DNA of 64,000 nucleotides from Osedax fenrisi (GCA_964019155.1 OZ025245.1:5881223-5945222); one strand, 5' to 3'. Counted from the first letter of the stretch, positions 17,801 to 29,908 are shown. Notes: generated by a model not told the origin, from the sequence alone. Made by a program: numbers and translations.

Positions 17801-20800
17801 CTTATAATACAATTATAGTTTTATAATACTCTTGTAATACTCTTATAGTATTATAATACTCTTATAGTATTATAATACTCATGTAATACTCTTATAATAT
17901 TACAATAATTATACTCTTATAATACTCTTATAGTATTATAATACTCATATAATACTCTTATAGTATTATAATACTCTTGTAATACTCTTATAATATTATA
18001 ATAATCTTATAATACTCTTATAGTATTATAATACTCATGTAATACTCTTATAGTATTACAATAATTATACTCTTATAATACTCTTATATTATTATAATAC
18101 TCTTGTAATACTCTTATAGTATTACAATTATCTTATAATACTCTTATAGTATTATAATACTCTTATAGTATTACAATAATTATATTCTTATAATACTCTT
18201 ATAGTATTATAATACTCATGTAATACTCTTATAGTATTACAATAATTATACTCTTATAATACTCTTATAGTATTATAATACTCATGTAATACTCTTATAG
18301 TATTACAATAATTATACTCTTATAATACTCTTATAGTATTATAATACTCTTATAATACTCTTATAGTATTATAATACTCTTATAATACTCTTATAGTATT
18401 ATAATACTCTTGTAATACTCTTATAGTATTACAATTATCTTATAATACTCTTATAGTATTATAATAATCATGTAATACTCTTATAGTATTACAATAATTA
18501 TACTCTTATAATACTCTTATAGTATTATAATACTCATGTAATACTCTTATAGTATTACAATAATCTTATAATACTCTTATAGTATTATAATACTCATGTA
18601 ATACTCTTATAGTATTACAATAATTATACTCTTATAATACTCTTATAGTATTATAATACTCTTATAATACTCTTATAGTATTATAATACTCTTGTAATAC
18701 TCTTATAGTATTACAATAATCTTATAATACTCTTATAGTATTATAATACTCATGTAATACTCTTATAGTATTACAATAATTATACTCTTATAATACTCTT
18801 ATAGTATTATAATACTCTTATAATACTCTTATAGTATTATAATACTCTTATAATACTCTTATAGTATTATAATACTCTTGTAATACTCTTATAGTATTAT
18901 AATACTCTTATAATACTCTTATAGTATTATAATACTCTTGTAATACTCTTATAGTATTACAATAACTATACTCTTATAATACAATTATAGTTTTATAATA
19001 TTCTTATAATACTCTTATAGTATTATAATACTCTTGTAATACTTGTATAGTATTATAATAATCTTATAATACTCTTATAGTGTTACAATAATTATACTCT
19101 TATAATACAATTATAGTTTTATAATACTCTTATAATACTCTTATAGTATTATAATACTCTTATAATACTCTTATAGTATTATAATACTCTTGTAATACTC
19201 TTATAGTATTACAATAATCTTATAATACTCTTATAGTATTATAATACTCATGTAATACTCTTATAGTATTACAATAATCTTATAATACTCTTATAGTATT
19301 ATAATACTCATGTAATACTCTTATAGTATTACAATAATTATACTCTTATAATACTCTTATAGTATTATAATACTCTTATAATACTCTTATAGTATTATAA
19401 TACTCTTGTAATACTCTTATAGTATTACAATAATCTTATAATACTCTTATAGTATTATAATACTCATGTAATACTCTTATAGTATTACAATAATTATACT
19501 CTTATAATACTCTTATAGTATTATAATACTCTTATAATACTCTTATAGTATTATAATACTCTTATAATACTCTTATAGTATTATAATACTCTTGTAATAC
19601 TTGTATAGTATTATAATAATCTTATAATACTCTTATAGTATTATAATACTCTTGTAATACTCTTATAGTATTACAATAATTATACTCTTATAATACAATT
19701 ATAGTTTTATAATACTCTTATAGTATTATAATACTCTTGTAATACTCTTATAGTATTACAATAATCTTATAATACTCTTATAGTATTATAATACTCATGT
19801 AATACTCTTATAGTATTACAATAATTATACTCTTATAATACTCTTATAGTATTATAATACTCTTATAATACTCTTATAGTATTATAATACTCTTATAATA
19901 CTCTTATAGTATTATAATACTCTTGTAATACTTGTATAGTATTATAATAATCTTATAATACTCTTATAGTATTATAATAATCAAGTAATACTCTTATAGT
20001 ATTACAATAATTATACTCTTATAGTTTTATAATATTCTTATAATAATCTTATAATACTCTTATAGTATTATAATACTCTTATAATACTCTTATAGTATTA
20101 TAATACTCTTGTAATACTCTTATAGTATTACAATAATCTTATAATACTCTTATAGTATTATAATAATCATGTAATACTCTTATAGTATTACAATAATTAT
20201 ACTCTTATAATACTCTTATAGTATTATAATACTCTTATAATACTCTTATAGTATTATAATACTCTTATAATACTCTTATAGTATTATAATACTCTTGTAA
20301 TACTCTTATAGTATTACAATTATCTTATAATACTCTTATAGTATTATAATACTCTTATAGTATTACAATAATTATACTCTTATAATACTCTTATAGTATT
20401 ATAATACTCATGTAATACTCTTATAGTATTACAATAATTATACTCTTATAATACTCTTATAGTATTATAATACTCTTATAATACTCTTATAGTATTATAA
20501 TACTCTTATAATACTCTTATAGTATTATAATACTCTTGTAATACTCTTATAGTATTACAATTATATTATAATACTCTTATAGTATTATAATAATCATGTA
20601 ATACTCTTATAGTATTACAATAATTATACTCTTATAATACTCTTATAGTTTATAATATTCTTATAATAATCTTATAATACTCTTATAGTATTATAATACT
20701 CTTGTAATACGTGTATAGTATTATAATAATCTTATAATACTCTTATAGTATTATAATACTCTTGTAATACTCTTATAGTATTATAATAATCTTATAATAC

Positions 20801-23440
20801 TCTTATAGTATTATAATACTCATGTAATACTCTTATAGTATTACAATAATTATACTCTTATAATACTCTTATAGTATTATAATACTCATATAATACTCTT
20901 GTAATACTCTTATAATATTATAATAATCTTATAATACTCTTATAGTATTATAATACTCATGTAATACTCTTATAGTATTACAATAATTATACTCTTATAA
21001 TACTCTTATATTATTATAATACTCTTGTAATACTCTTATAGTATTACAATTATCTTATAATACTCTTATAGTATTACAATAATTATATTCTTATAATACT
21101 CTTATAGTATTATAATACTCATGTAATACTCTTATAGTATTACAATAATTATACTCTTATAATACTCTTATAGTATTATAATACTCATGTAATACTCTTA
21201 TAGTATTACAATAATTATACTCTTATAATACTCTTATAGTATTATAATACTCTTATAATACTCTTATAGTATTATAATACTCTTATAATACTCTTATAGT
21301 ATTATAATACTCTTGTAATACTCTTATAGTATTACAATTATCTTATAATACTCTTATAGTATTATAATAATCATGTAATACTCTTATAGTATTACAATAA
21401 TTATACTCTTATAATACTCTTATAGTTTTATAATATTCTTATAATAATCTTATAATACTCTTATAGTATTATAATACTCTTGTAATACTCTTATAGTATT
21501 ATAATAATCTTATAATACTCTTATAGTATTATAATACTCTTATAGTATTACAATAATTATATTCTTATAATACTCTTATAGTATTATAATACTCATGTAA
21601 TACTCTTATAGTATTACAATAATTATACTCTTATAATACTCTTATAGTATTATAATACTCTTATAATACTCTTATAGTATTATAATACTCTTATAATACT
21701 CTTATAGTATTATAATACTCTTGTAATACTCTTATAGTATTACAATAATCTTATAATACTCTTATAGTATTATAATACTCATGTAATATTCTTATAGTAT
21801 TACAATAATTATACTCTTATAATACTCTTATAGTATTATAATACTCTTATAATACTCTTATAGTATTATAATACTCTTATAATACTCTTATAGTATTATA
21901 ATACTCTTGTAATACTCTTATAGTATTATAATAATCTTATAATACTCTTATAGTATTATAATACTCTTGTAATACTCTTATAGTATCACAATAATTATAC
22001 TCTTATAATACAATTATAGTTTTATAATACTCTTATAATACTCTTATAGTATTATAATACTCTTATAATACTCTTATAGTAGTATAATACTCTTGTAATA
22101 CTCTTATAGTATTACAATAATCTTATAATACTCTTATAGTATTATAATACTCATGTAATACTCTTATAGTATTACAATAATTATACTCTTATAATACTCT
22201 TATAGTATTATAATACTCTTATAATACTCTTATAGTATTATAATACTCTTATAATACTCTTATAGTATTATAATACTCTTGTAATACTCTTATAGTATTA
22301 CAATTATCTTATAATACTCTTATAGTATTATAATACTCTTATAGTATTACAATAATTATACTCTTATAATACTCTTATAGTATTATAATACTCATGTAAT
22401 ACTCTTATAGTATTACAATAATTATACTCTTATAATATTCTTATAGTATTATAATACTCTTATAATACTCTTATAGTATTATAATACTCTTATAATACTC
22501 TTATAGTATTATAATACTCTTGTAATACTCTTATAGTATTACAATTATCTTATAATACTCTTATAGTATTATAATAATCAAGTAATACTCTTATAGTATT
22601 ACAATAATTATACTCTTATAATACTCTTATAGTTTTATAATATTCTTATAATAATCTTATAATACTCTTATAGTATTATAATACTCTTGTAATACTCTTA
22701 TAGTATTATAATAATCTTATAATACTCTTATAGTATTATAATACTCTTATAGTATTACAATAATTATATTCTTATAATACTCTTATAGTATTATAATACT
22801 CATGTAATACTCTTATAGTATTACAATAATTATACTCTTATAATACTCTTATAGTATTATAATACTCATATAATACTCTTATAGTATTATAATACTCTTG
22901 TAATACTCTTATAATATTATAATAATCTTATAATACTCTTATAGTATTATAATACTCATGTAATACTCTTATAGTATTACAATAATTATACTCTTATAAT
23001 ACTCTTATATTATTATAATACTCTTGTAATACTCTTATAGTATTACAATTATCTTATAATACTCTTATAGTATTACAATAATTATATTCTTATAATACTC
23101 TTATAGTATTATAATACTCATGTAATACTCTTATAGTATTACAATAATTATACTCTTATAATACTCTTATAGTATTATAATACTCATGTAATACTCTTAT
23201 AGTATTACAATAATTATACTCTTATAATACTCTTATAGTATTATAATACTCTTATAATACTCTTATAGTATTATAATACTCTTATAATACTCTTATAGTA
23301 TTATAATACTCTTATAATACTCTTATAGTATTATAATACTCTTATAATACTCTTATAGTATTATAATACTCTTGTAATACTCTTATAGTATTACAATAAT
23401 TATACTCTTATAATACAATTATAGTTTTATAAAACTCTTG
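8862..23440. repeat. Satellite subdomain marked by the TACAATTATAGTTTT variant
   Basis: From about 8862 rightwards the array carries a monomer variant reading ATACAATTATAGTTTTATAA. It recurs near 10685, 10811, 11055, 13513, 13642, 14229, 14869, 14992, 16137, 17331, 17811, 18980, 19107, 19695, 22009 and 23419, with a TATAATTATAG form near 15485 and 16685. I did not see it in the first 8.8 kb. That suggests at least two amplification domains in one array. Confidence 0.65.
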
Positions 23441-23629
23441 TAATACTCTTATAGTATTATAATACACTTATAATACTCTTATAGTATTATAATACTCTTG
23501 TAATACTCTTATAGTATTACAATTATCTTATAATACTCTTATAGTATTATAATACTCTTATAGTATTACAATAATTATACTCTTATAATACTCTTATAGT
23601 ATTATAATACTCTTGTAATACTCTTATAG

Positions 23630-25146
23630 GGTGGTTGGGGTATTGTGGTATTGGGGGGTTATGGTATTGTGGTATTGGGAGATTGTGGTATTGGGGTATT
23701 GGGGTTTGGGGGTTATGGTATCGGGGACTGTGTTATTGGGGTACTGAGAGGTTGTGGTATAGGGGTATTGTGGTATTGGGGGATTGTGGTGTTGGGTGAT
23801 TGTGGTATTGGGTGATTGATGTATTTAGGTATTGGGGGGTTGAGTGGTTGTGGTATTGGGGGACTGTGGTATTGGGGGGTTGTGGTATTGGGGTATTGGG
23901 ATATTTTGGTATTGGGTGTTGTGTTATTGGGGGGTTGGGGCTTGTGGTTTTGGGGATTGTGGGATTGTAGGATTGGAGGATTGTGGGATTGTGGGATTGG
24001 AGGATTGGAGGATTGGAGGTTTGTAGGATTGTGGGATTGAGGATTGTGGGATTGTGGGATTGGATGATTGTGGGATTGGAGGATTGGTGGATTGTGGGAT
24101 TATGGGAATGGAGGATTGTGGGATTGTGAGATTTAAGGATTGTGGGATTGTAGGATTGGAGGATTGGAGGATTGTGGGATTGTGGGATTGGAGGATTGTG
24201 GGATTGTGGGATAGGAGGATTGTGAGATTATGGGATTAGAGTATTGTGGGATTGTGGGATTGTGGGATTTTGGGATTGTGGGATTGTTGGATTGTGGGAT
24301 TATGGTATTGTTTGATTGTGGGATTGTGGGATTGAGGGATTGAAGGATTATGGACTTGTGGGATTGTTGGAATGGAGTATTGGTGGATTGGGGGTAGAGG
24401 GATTGGGGAATTGGTGGGGTTAGACGATTGGGGTATTCGAGGAATGGGGGATTGGGTGGTTGTTGGATTGGAGGATTGGAGAATTGTTGGATTGGAGGAT
24501 AATGGGATTGGAGGATTAGAGGATTATAGGATTGTAGGATTGGATGATTATGGGATTGTGGAATTGGATGATTGAGGGAATGTGGGATTGGAGGGTTATG
24601 GGATTGTATGATTGTGGGATTTTGGGATTGGAGGATTGGAGGATTGTGGGATTGAAGGATTGTAGGATTTGGAGGATTGCGGGACCACGGGATTAGAGGA
24701 TTGCGGATTTTGGGATTGGAGGATTGTAGTATTTGGGGTTATGGTATTGGGGGGTTGTGGTATTGGGGGGTTGTGGTATTGGGGGGTTGTTGTATTGTGG
24801 TATTGAGGGATTGTGGAGTTGTATTGTTCGGGTATTGATGGAGTGTTGTATTGTGGTGTTTGGGTATTGAAGTATTGTATTATTGTGGTATTGTGGTATT
24901 GTGGTATTGTAGTATTGTGGTATTGTATTATTGTGGTATTGTGGTATTGGGGGAGTGTGGTATTCGGGGTATTGTGGTATTGGTGGAGTGTGGTATTAGG
25001 GGAGTGTGGTATTGGGGGAGTATGGTATTGAGGGAGTGTGGTGTTGGGGAAGTGTGGTATTGGGGAAGTATGGAATTGGGGGATTGAAGGATTGTGGTAT
25101 TGAGTTATTGAGTAAGTGAGGTATTAATGTATTGAGAGATTGTGGG
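23630..25146 (+). repeat. G/T-rich strand-asymmetric minisatellite (GGATTGTGG / GGTATTGGGG family), left side of fold-back 1
   Basis: The plus strand consists of irregular 8-16 bp units such as GGATTGTG, GGATTGGA and GGTATTGGGGGGTTGT, and is nearly devoid of C. It starts abruptly inside a satellite monomer at about 23629. Reading frames through it give low-complexity GIGGLWYWG-like peptides in several frames; these are translations of the repeat and not genes. G-runs of three to six are frequent, so G-quadruplex formation is plausible. The outer part (from 23674) is repeated in inverse orientation at 25.8-26.8 kb. Confidence 0.93.
23674..24685 (+). repeat. Fold-back 1, left arm (inverted copy at 25798-26823)
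   Basis: Distinctive landmarks match the reverse complement of the right arm in the same order. GGGGTAGAGGGATTGG at 24391 pairs with its complement at 26088. The GATGTATTTAGG segment at 23819 pairs with 26675. GGGGACTGTGTTATTGG near 23722 pairs near 26773. Single-base differences exist (for example TTTAGG versus TTTGGG), and the pairing sum drifts from 50479 to 50496, so small indels are present. Arms are about 1.0 kb and the spacer about 1.1 kb. Confidence 0.85.
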
Positions 25147-25200
25147 ATTCAATCATGCTCAATGCCTTGATTCCTCAATTCACCAATTACTCAATTCCTC
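25138..25200 (+). repeat. Strand-switch element, copy A
   Basis: Non-repetitive stretch GATTGTGGGATTCAATCATG followed by CTCAATGCCTTGATTCCTC and a short CAATTCCTC-type tail. G-rich repeat lies before it and C-rich units follow. After about 30 bases of C-rich units the G-rich repeat resumes at 25201. The same element recurs at 25283, 62418 and, reversed, near 62807 and 63222. Confidence 0.85.
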
Positions 25201-25282
25201 GGGATTGGGGGGGTTGTGATATTGTTGTATTGTGTTATTGAGGGATTGAGGAATTGAGGTGTTGAGGTGTTGAGGTGTTGAG
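25201..25282 (+). repeat. Short G-rich minisatellite segment between element copies A and B
   Basis: About 80 bp of GGGATTGGGGGGGTTGTG and TTGAGGTG units in the same sense as 23630-25146. It separates two directly oriented copies of the strand-switch element. Confidence 0.8.
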
Positions 25283-25345
25283 AGATTGTGGGATTCAATC
25301 ATGCTCAATGCCTTAATTCCTTAATTCCACAATTCCTCAATCTCC
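25283..25345 (+). repeat. Strand-switch element, copy B
   Basis: Same core as copy A: ATTGTGGGATTCAATCATGC then TCAATGCCTTAATTCC. Here it marks the final change from G-rich to C-rich plus strand, which persists from about 25331 to 27310. Confidence 0.87.
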
Positions 25346-27310
25346 CAATCTCCCAATATTCCAATATCCCAACCTCCCAATGTCCCAATCATTCATTCTC
25401 TCAATTCCTCACTTCCTCAATCCCTCATTTCCTCAATTCCACAATTCCACAATTCCACAATTCCCCAATTCCTCAATTCCTCAATTCCACATTCCTCCAA
25501 TCCTCAATCCCCCCAATCCTACAATCCTCCAATTCTTCAATCCCATAATTCTCCAATCCTCCAATCCCATAATCCTCCAATCCTCCAATTCTCCAATTTT
25601 ACAATCCTCCAATCCTCCAACCATCCAATTATCCACTCCCACAATCCTCAAATCCTCCAATCCCACAATCCTCAAATCCCACAATTCTCCAACCTCCCAA
25701 TCCACCAATCCCCCATTTACTCCAATCCTCCAATCCCACAGTTCCACATCCTACAATCCTCCAATCCTACATTCCCGCAATCCTCCAATTCCGCAATCCC
25801 GCAATCTTCCAATCCTACAATCCTTCAATATCACAATTCTCCAATCCTCCAATCCCAAAATCCCACGATCATACATCCCATAACCCTCCAATCCCACATT
25901 CCCTCAATCATCCAATTCCACAATCCCATAATCATCCAATCCTACAATCCTCTAATCCTCTAATCCTCCAATCCCATTATCCTCCAATCCAACAATTCTC
26001 CAATCCTCCAATCCAACAACCCCCCAATCCCCCATTCCTCGAATACCCCAATCGTCTAACCCCACCAATTCCCCAATCCCTCTACCCCCAATCCACCAAT
26101 CCTCCATTCCAACAATCCCACAAGTCCATAATCCCTCAATCCCACAATCCCACAATCCCACAATCAAACAATACCATAATCCCACAATCCAACAATCCCA
26201 CAATCCCACAATCCCAAAATCCCACAATCCCACAATCCCACAATACTCTAATCCCATAATCTCACAATCCTCCTATCCCACAATCCCACAATCCTCCAAT
26301 CCCACAATCCCACAATCCTCCAATCCTCCAATCCTACAATCCCACAATCCTTAAATATCACAATCCCACAATCCTCCATTCCCATAATCCCACAATCCAC
26401 CAATCCTCCAATCCCACAATCATCCAATCCCACAATCCCACAATCCTCAATCCCACAATCCTACAAACCTCCAATCCTCCAATCCCACAATCCCACAATC
26501 CTCCAATCCTACAATCCCACAATCCCCAAAACCACAAGCCCCAACCCCCCAATAAAACAACACCCAATACCAAAATATCCCAATACCCCAATACCACAAC
26601 CCCCCAATACCACAGTCCCCCAATACCACAGTCCCCCATTACCACAACCACTCAACCCCCCCAATACCCAAATACACCAATCACCCAATACCACAATCAC
26701 CCAACACCACAATCCCCCAATACCACAATGCCCCTATACCACAACCTCTCAGTACCCCAATAACACAGTCCCCGATACCATAACCCCCAAACCCCAATAC
26801 CCCAATACCACAATCTCCCAATTCACCAATACCCTAATACTACAATCCCACAATCCTACAATCCTGCAATCCTACAATCCCATAATCATCCAATCCCACA
26901 ATCCCATAATCCTCCAATCCCACAATCCTCCAATTCCATAATCCCACAATACACCAATCCCACAATCCTCCAATCCCACAATCCTATAATCCTCCAATCC
27001 CACAATTCTCCAATCCTCAAATCCCACAATTCCCCCATCCCATAACCCTCTAATACCACAATCCCAAATCCCACAATTCCACAATCCTCCAATCCCACAA
27101 TCCTCCAATCCCACAATCCCACAATCCCACAATCCCACAATCCTCCAAAATCCCATAATCCCACAATACTCTAATGCAGCAATCCCACAATATCATAATC
27201 CCCCAATCCTCCAACCCCCCAACCACCCAATCCCCCAATCCACCAATCATCCAATCCTCCAATCCTTCAATCCTCCAATCCTCAATCCTCTCATCCTCCA
27301 ATCCTCAAAT
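25331..27310 (-). repeat. C/A-rich minisatellite, right side of fold-back 1
   Basis: The plus strand now reads CAATCCCACAATCCTCCAAT-type units, the complement of the left side. Units near 25331-25480 favour CAATTCCTC and CAATTCCAC; units from 25480 to 27310 favour CAATCCTCCAATCCCACAAT. Open frames on either strand are repeat translations. The segment 25798-26823 is the inverted partner of 23674-24685. The part from 26824 to 27310 extends beyond the paired region. Confidence 0.93.
25798..26823 (-). repeat. Fold-back 1, right arm
   Basis: Reverse complement of 23674-24685 with scattered substitutions and small indels. Pairing ends on the inner side near TCCCGCAATCTTCC (25796) and on the outer side near CAATCTCCCAAT (26823), where the sequences part. 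Confidence 0.85.
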
Positions 27311-27520
27311 CTTCCGAGCCCTCAAGACTACAAGCCCATACACCGAGAATGCCATAAGCCCAGACACTTACAAGCCCACAAGTTTACAAGCTCACTATAT
27401 AGTATGTAGAGGGTGAATTTACTACTTATGGTATATCGTGAATACATTCGATATATCTTTGCAGTATGTTCATTTTCTCATACCACGATCCCAAGATCAC
27501 ACTAGCCCACAAGCCCCGAT
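27311..27520 (-). repeat. Remnant CAAGCCCACAAG array
   Basis: Plus strand shows ACAAGCCCATACACC, CATAAGCCCAGACAC and ACAAGCCCACAAG units up to about 27395, with a last one near 27500 (TAGCCCACAAGCCCC). This is the complement of the GGCTTGTGGG array at 60600-61290. The copies decay into unique AT-rich DNA. Confidence 0.7.
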
Positions 27521-27635
27521 CTCGAATTCTAGAAATAGTATATTATTTGATATATATATAAAATAACATTCAAATTCAATTTAATATAATATAGCCATTT
27601 TTATTATTTTTTTTAATAATATTTAATCAATATAA

Positions 27636-27670
<35 letters not shown>

Positions 27671-27834
27671 ATGTAGTGTATTTTGTATGAGTGTGTGTTC
27701 AAATGAGTTTATATTAGATTGGCGGCGCGGTGTGGTATTAAGGCAGGATGATTGTGAGAATGAATGTTACATAACATATATATAATGGCGCTAGGATATT
27801 GTCAGTGTTTGTTGAAATGTTTATGTATAACTGT
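27521..27834. other. AT-rich non-coding stretch with a (TA)n tract at about 27641-27667
   Basis: Apart from the dinucleotide tract and a small GGCGGCGCGG patch near 27721 nothing recognisable is present. Confidence 0.6.
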
Positions 27835-28045
27835 CCCACCACGTATTTCCCCCACCACGTATTCCGTCACCACGTATTTCCCCCACCACGTATTCCGTCA
27901 CCACGTATTTCCCCCACCACGTATTCCGTCACCACGTATTTCCCCACCACGTATACCGTCACCACGTATTTCCCCCACCACGTATTCCGTCACCACGTAT
28001 TTCCCCCACCACGTATTCCGTCACCACGTATTTCCCCCACCACGT
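27835..28045 (+). repeat. 31-bp tandem array, CCACCACGTATT units
   Basis: ACGTATTT recurs at 27841, 27872, 27903, 27934, 27964, 27995 and 28026, a 31-bp period with one 30-bp step. Each unit contains two CACCACGTATT half-units, one followed by TCCCCC and one by CCGT. About seven copies. Two overlapping frames stay open through it only because 31 is not a multiple of three and the units carry no stop codon; I do not call a gene. Confidence 0.92.
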
Positions 28046-28690
28046 ATCCCGATCTTCACCCTGCGACCACGACGACGACTGCGACCGACGAGCTGCTGCT
28101 GGGACGATACGACCTGCTTCTGGAGCGCTACCGACTCCAACCGTATTATTATTATTATTTATCTGGCACGCCCCTTAACCAATTGTGGGCGTGACATCTG
28201 GAATTGTTCCAAGGTGAACTTTCTTTTTTGAGCTAGCGGTCGAAGCGAGCAGACGTATGCGAATAACCTGATATCGACAGTTACCACGAGGAAATTATAA
28301 TAAATGAATGAAACGCGTATTTCTTTAGTAATTTAGATCGAAGTAAATTGATTAGTAGTAGATACGTAAACGCCACTATACTACATATATATATATATAT
28401 ATTCATATATACTTATATATTACATTTTACAGAATATAAATTAAGAATCTCCTGTGATTGTTTCGAAAAATGGAGTTTATTTTATAGTGATAGAAGGAGA
28501 TGTAATACACCACTATTCATTATTTTCATCGTGTTTTTATCGTATCATTTATAATTTATATTTCTTTTATTTTATTAATATGTAATACTTTCTTTTGATT
28601 ACTTTGTTATTATATTTAGTATTTAAATAAAATACTTCTAATTATAATTTACCTATATATTTTTGTTATTCTATATACAGCATCAATAAT
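28046..28690. other. GC-richer patch with a hairpin, then AT-rich DNA; no gene seen
   Basis: 28046-28260 is unusually GC-rich (CGACGACGACTGCGACC and GAGCTGCTGCTGGG). A hairpin CACGCCC / GGGCGTG lies at about 28167-28193. The patch could be the edge of an LTR retroelement but no paired LTR was found. 28300-28690 is AT-rich with a (TA)n tract near 28385. Confidence 0.45.
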
Positions 28691-28699
28691 AATTAGACT

Positions 28700-29165
28700 A
28701 TAACAGAAATAGTAAATTAGGGCCCTGCATCAAAAGTAAATTATGGTACAACATCAATAATAATGTAGGGTACATCATCGTTAATAAAGTAGGGTACAGT
28801 AAAAAGAATAAATTAGGGTACAATATAATTAGTTATTTAGGGTACAACAGCAATAGTAAATTAGGGTCCAGCATAAATAGTAAATTAGCGTACAGTAACA
28901 ATAATAATTAAGGGTACAGCATAAATATTAATTGGGGTACAGCATTAATAATAATTTAGGGTACATCAACGTTATTAATTAGGATACAGAAACAAGAATA
29001 ATTTAGGGCATACAACATAAATAATAAATTAGGGTACAATATCAATAGTTAATTAGGGTACAACATCAATAATAAATTAGGGTACAGAAGGCTTAAATTT
29101 GCTAGGATACACCTTTTTAGGGTACAAGTATTCATATTTAGCATGATGGACCCTAATTAGGGTAT
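28700..29165 (+). repeat. Degenerate ~29-bp tandem array, TTAGGGTACA units
   Basis: About 14 units of the type AATTAGGGTACAACATCAAT with an ATAATA linker, varying from 25 to 31 bp. The same unit type reappears at 30478-30620 on the other side of the Ty3/gypsy remnant. Confidence 0.85.
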
Positions 29166-29470
29166 ATCTGGTTAATAGTTCCTATCCATTTGACTGATAT
29201 TCTAAATCCTAGACAATTTATTTCATTTATGAATATCCTACATTTCCCAGTACTTAACTGAAACCCAGCTTCTTCCAAACTCATCATTACAACTTCAATG
29301 TGTCCTAAATGTTCCTCCCATGTCTTAGAATAAACTAATATATCATCCAAATAACATACTATTAATGTATACATCTCTGATCTAAATAAGTTTGATATCA
29401 CTCTCTGAAATGTAGTTGGAGTTTAGTTAACCTAAATGACATTCTAATAAACTCGTATTTATAAGTTAAT
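29153..29470 (-). pseudogene. Ty3/gypsy-like reverse transcriptase fragment
   Basis: Reading leftward from about 29470 the minus strand encodes a YEFIRMSFRL segment, which corresponds to the family's yef-RMPFGL-t stretch. An open segment from 29401 to 29153 follows. It carries the catalytic YLDDILVYSKTWEEHL box, then GFQLSTGKCRIF and INCLGFRIS, in the expected order for palm and connection of Ty3/gypsy RT. Known family role: DNA synthesis from retrotransposon RNA in cytoplasmic particles. The PFGLT-AP stretch has drifted (SFRLTKLQ), the N-terminal RT, RNase H and integrase are missing, and stops lie on both sides, so it is dead. Upstream on the same strand are protease-like and zinc-knuckle-like remnants, giving a gag-to-pol order from 30.28 kb down to 29.15 kb. 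Confidence 0.88.
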
Positions 29471-29680
29471 TTGTCTATACTTTCCTTGAAAATTCTATTT
29501 TTACACCCTATATAAACTTTTACAAACTCCTCATTATAATATTAACACTATTTATTCCATATTATACCCTAAGTCCTATATTAATTCCCCTACCCAATCC
29601 AATACTCGATATAACCCTATAAGTCTGTAAAGTATTCATACTTATTACAAATAATCCCTCAATTTTAGTTACTATGAATC

Positions 29681-29908
29681 CTACCTTCTCACTCTTCTTA
29701 CCCATAATATAATATCTGTTATTACTTGTCCAATAGTGTAATTTGCTGTTTTTAAATCAAATTTTGGGTTTACGGGTATTACTCTCAAGTCTACAGACCT
29801 TACCATCACCTCTGATATCACTGAAACCTGACTATCTGAATTTATTAAACATGCCAATACCCTACGATTTATTACTACCTTTTCCCTAGGACATCTCCCT
29901 ATTAACAT
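29681..29908 (-). pseudogene. Degenerate retroviral-type aspartic protease segment of the same gypsy remnant
   Basis: The 75-residue open stretch contains RVLACLINSDSQVSVISE, which matches the usual ...LIDSGSQ.S.IS active-site pattern of Ty3/gypsy proteases. The catalytic D-S/T-G has become N-S-D, so it cannot be active. Further on, LKTANYTIGQVITDIIL fits the flap and second strand. It lies about 200 bp upstream of the RT fragment in the same orientation. The assignment depends on context because the motif is damaged. Confidence 0.6.

Larger units (their letters stand above)
1..23629. repeat. AT-rich satellite array, modular 30-bp family (window start is inside it)
   Basis: The whole stretch is built from ATAATACTCTT (11 bp) and ATAGTATT (8 bp) blocks. 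Monomers are 19 bp (11+8), 30 bp (11+11+8), 41 bp (11x3+8) and a 36-bp form in which the first block is ACAATAATTAT and the second is cut to ACTCTT. The 30-bp form dominates. Recurrent variants change one block (CTTGTAATAC, CATGTAATAC, ATTATCTTATAA, TTTTATAATATTC). The junction between monomers forms a dyad: stem TATAATAC, loop TCTTATA, stem GTATTATA. No ORF of note and no inserted element was seen over 23.6 kb. An abundant AT-rich satellite with dyads would fit centromeric or pericentromeric heterochromatin, but that is inference. The array continues beyond the left edge. Confidence 0.97.

Noticed and set aside
23816..27156. Many 60-167 codon open frames with GIGGLWYWG or NPPIPQSSN-like peptides
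   Set aside because: They lie wholly in the minisatellite, occur in several overlapping frames and on both strands, and repeat the unit. They are translations of C-poor or G-poor repeats.
27835..28045. CRISPR-like array
   Set aside because: Units are contiguous with no unique spacers, and the context is eukaryotic. The other tandem arrays fail for the same reason.
27764..28231. 155- and 131-codon frames across the CACGTATT array
   Set aside because: The frames come from a 31-bp stop-free unit read in turn in all three frames; no independent coding evidence.
28700..29165. Interstitial insect telomere (TTAGG) tract
   Set aside because: TTAGGG occurs once per ~29-bp unit and is never repeated directly.
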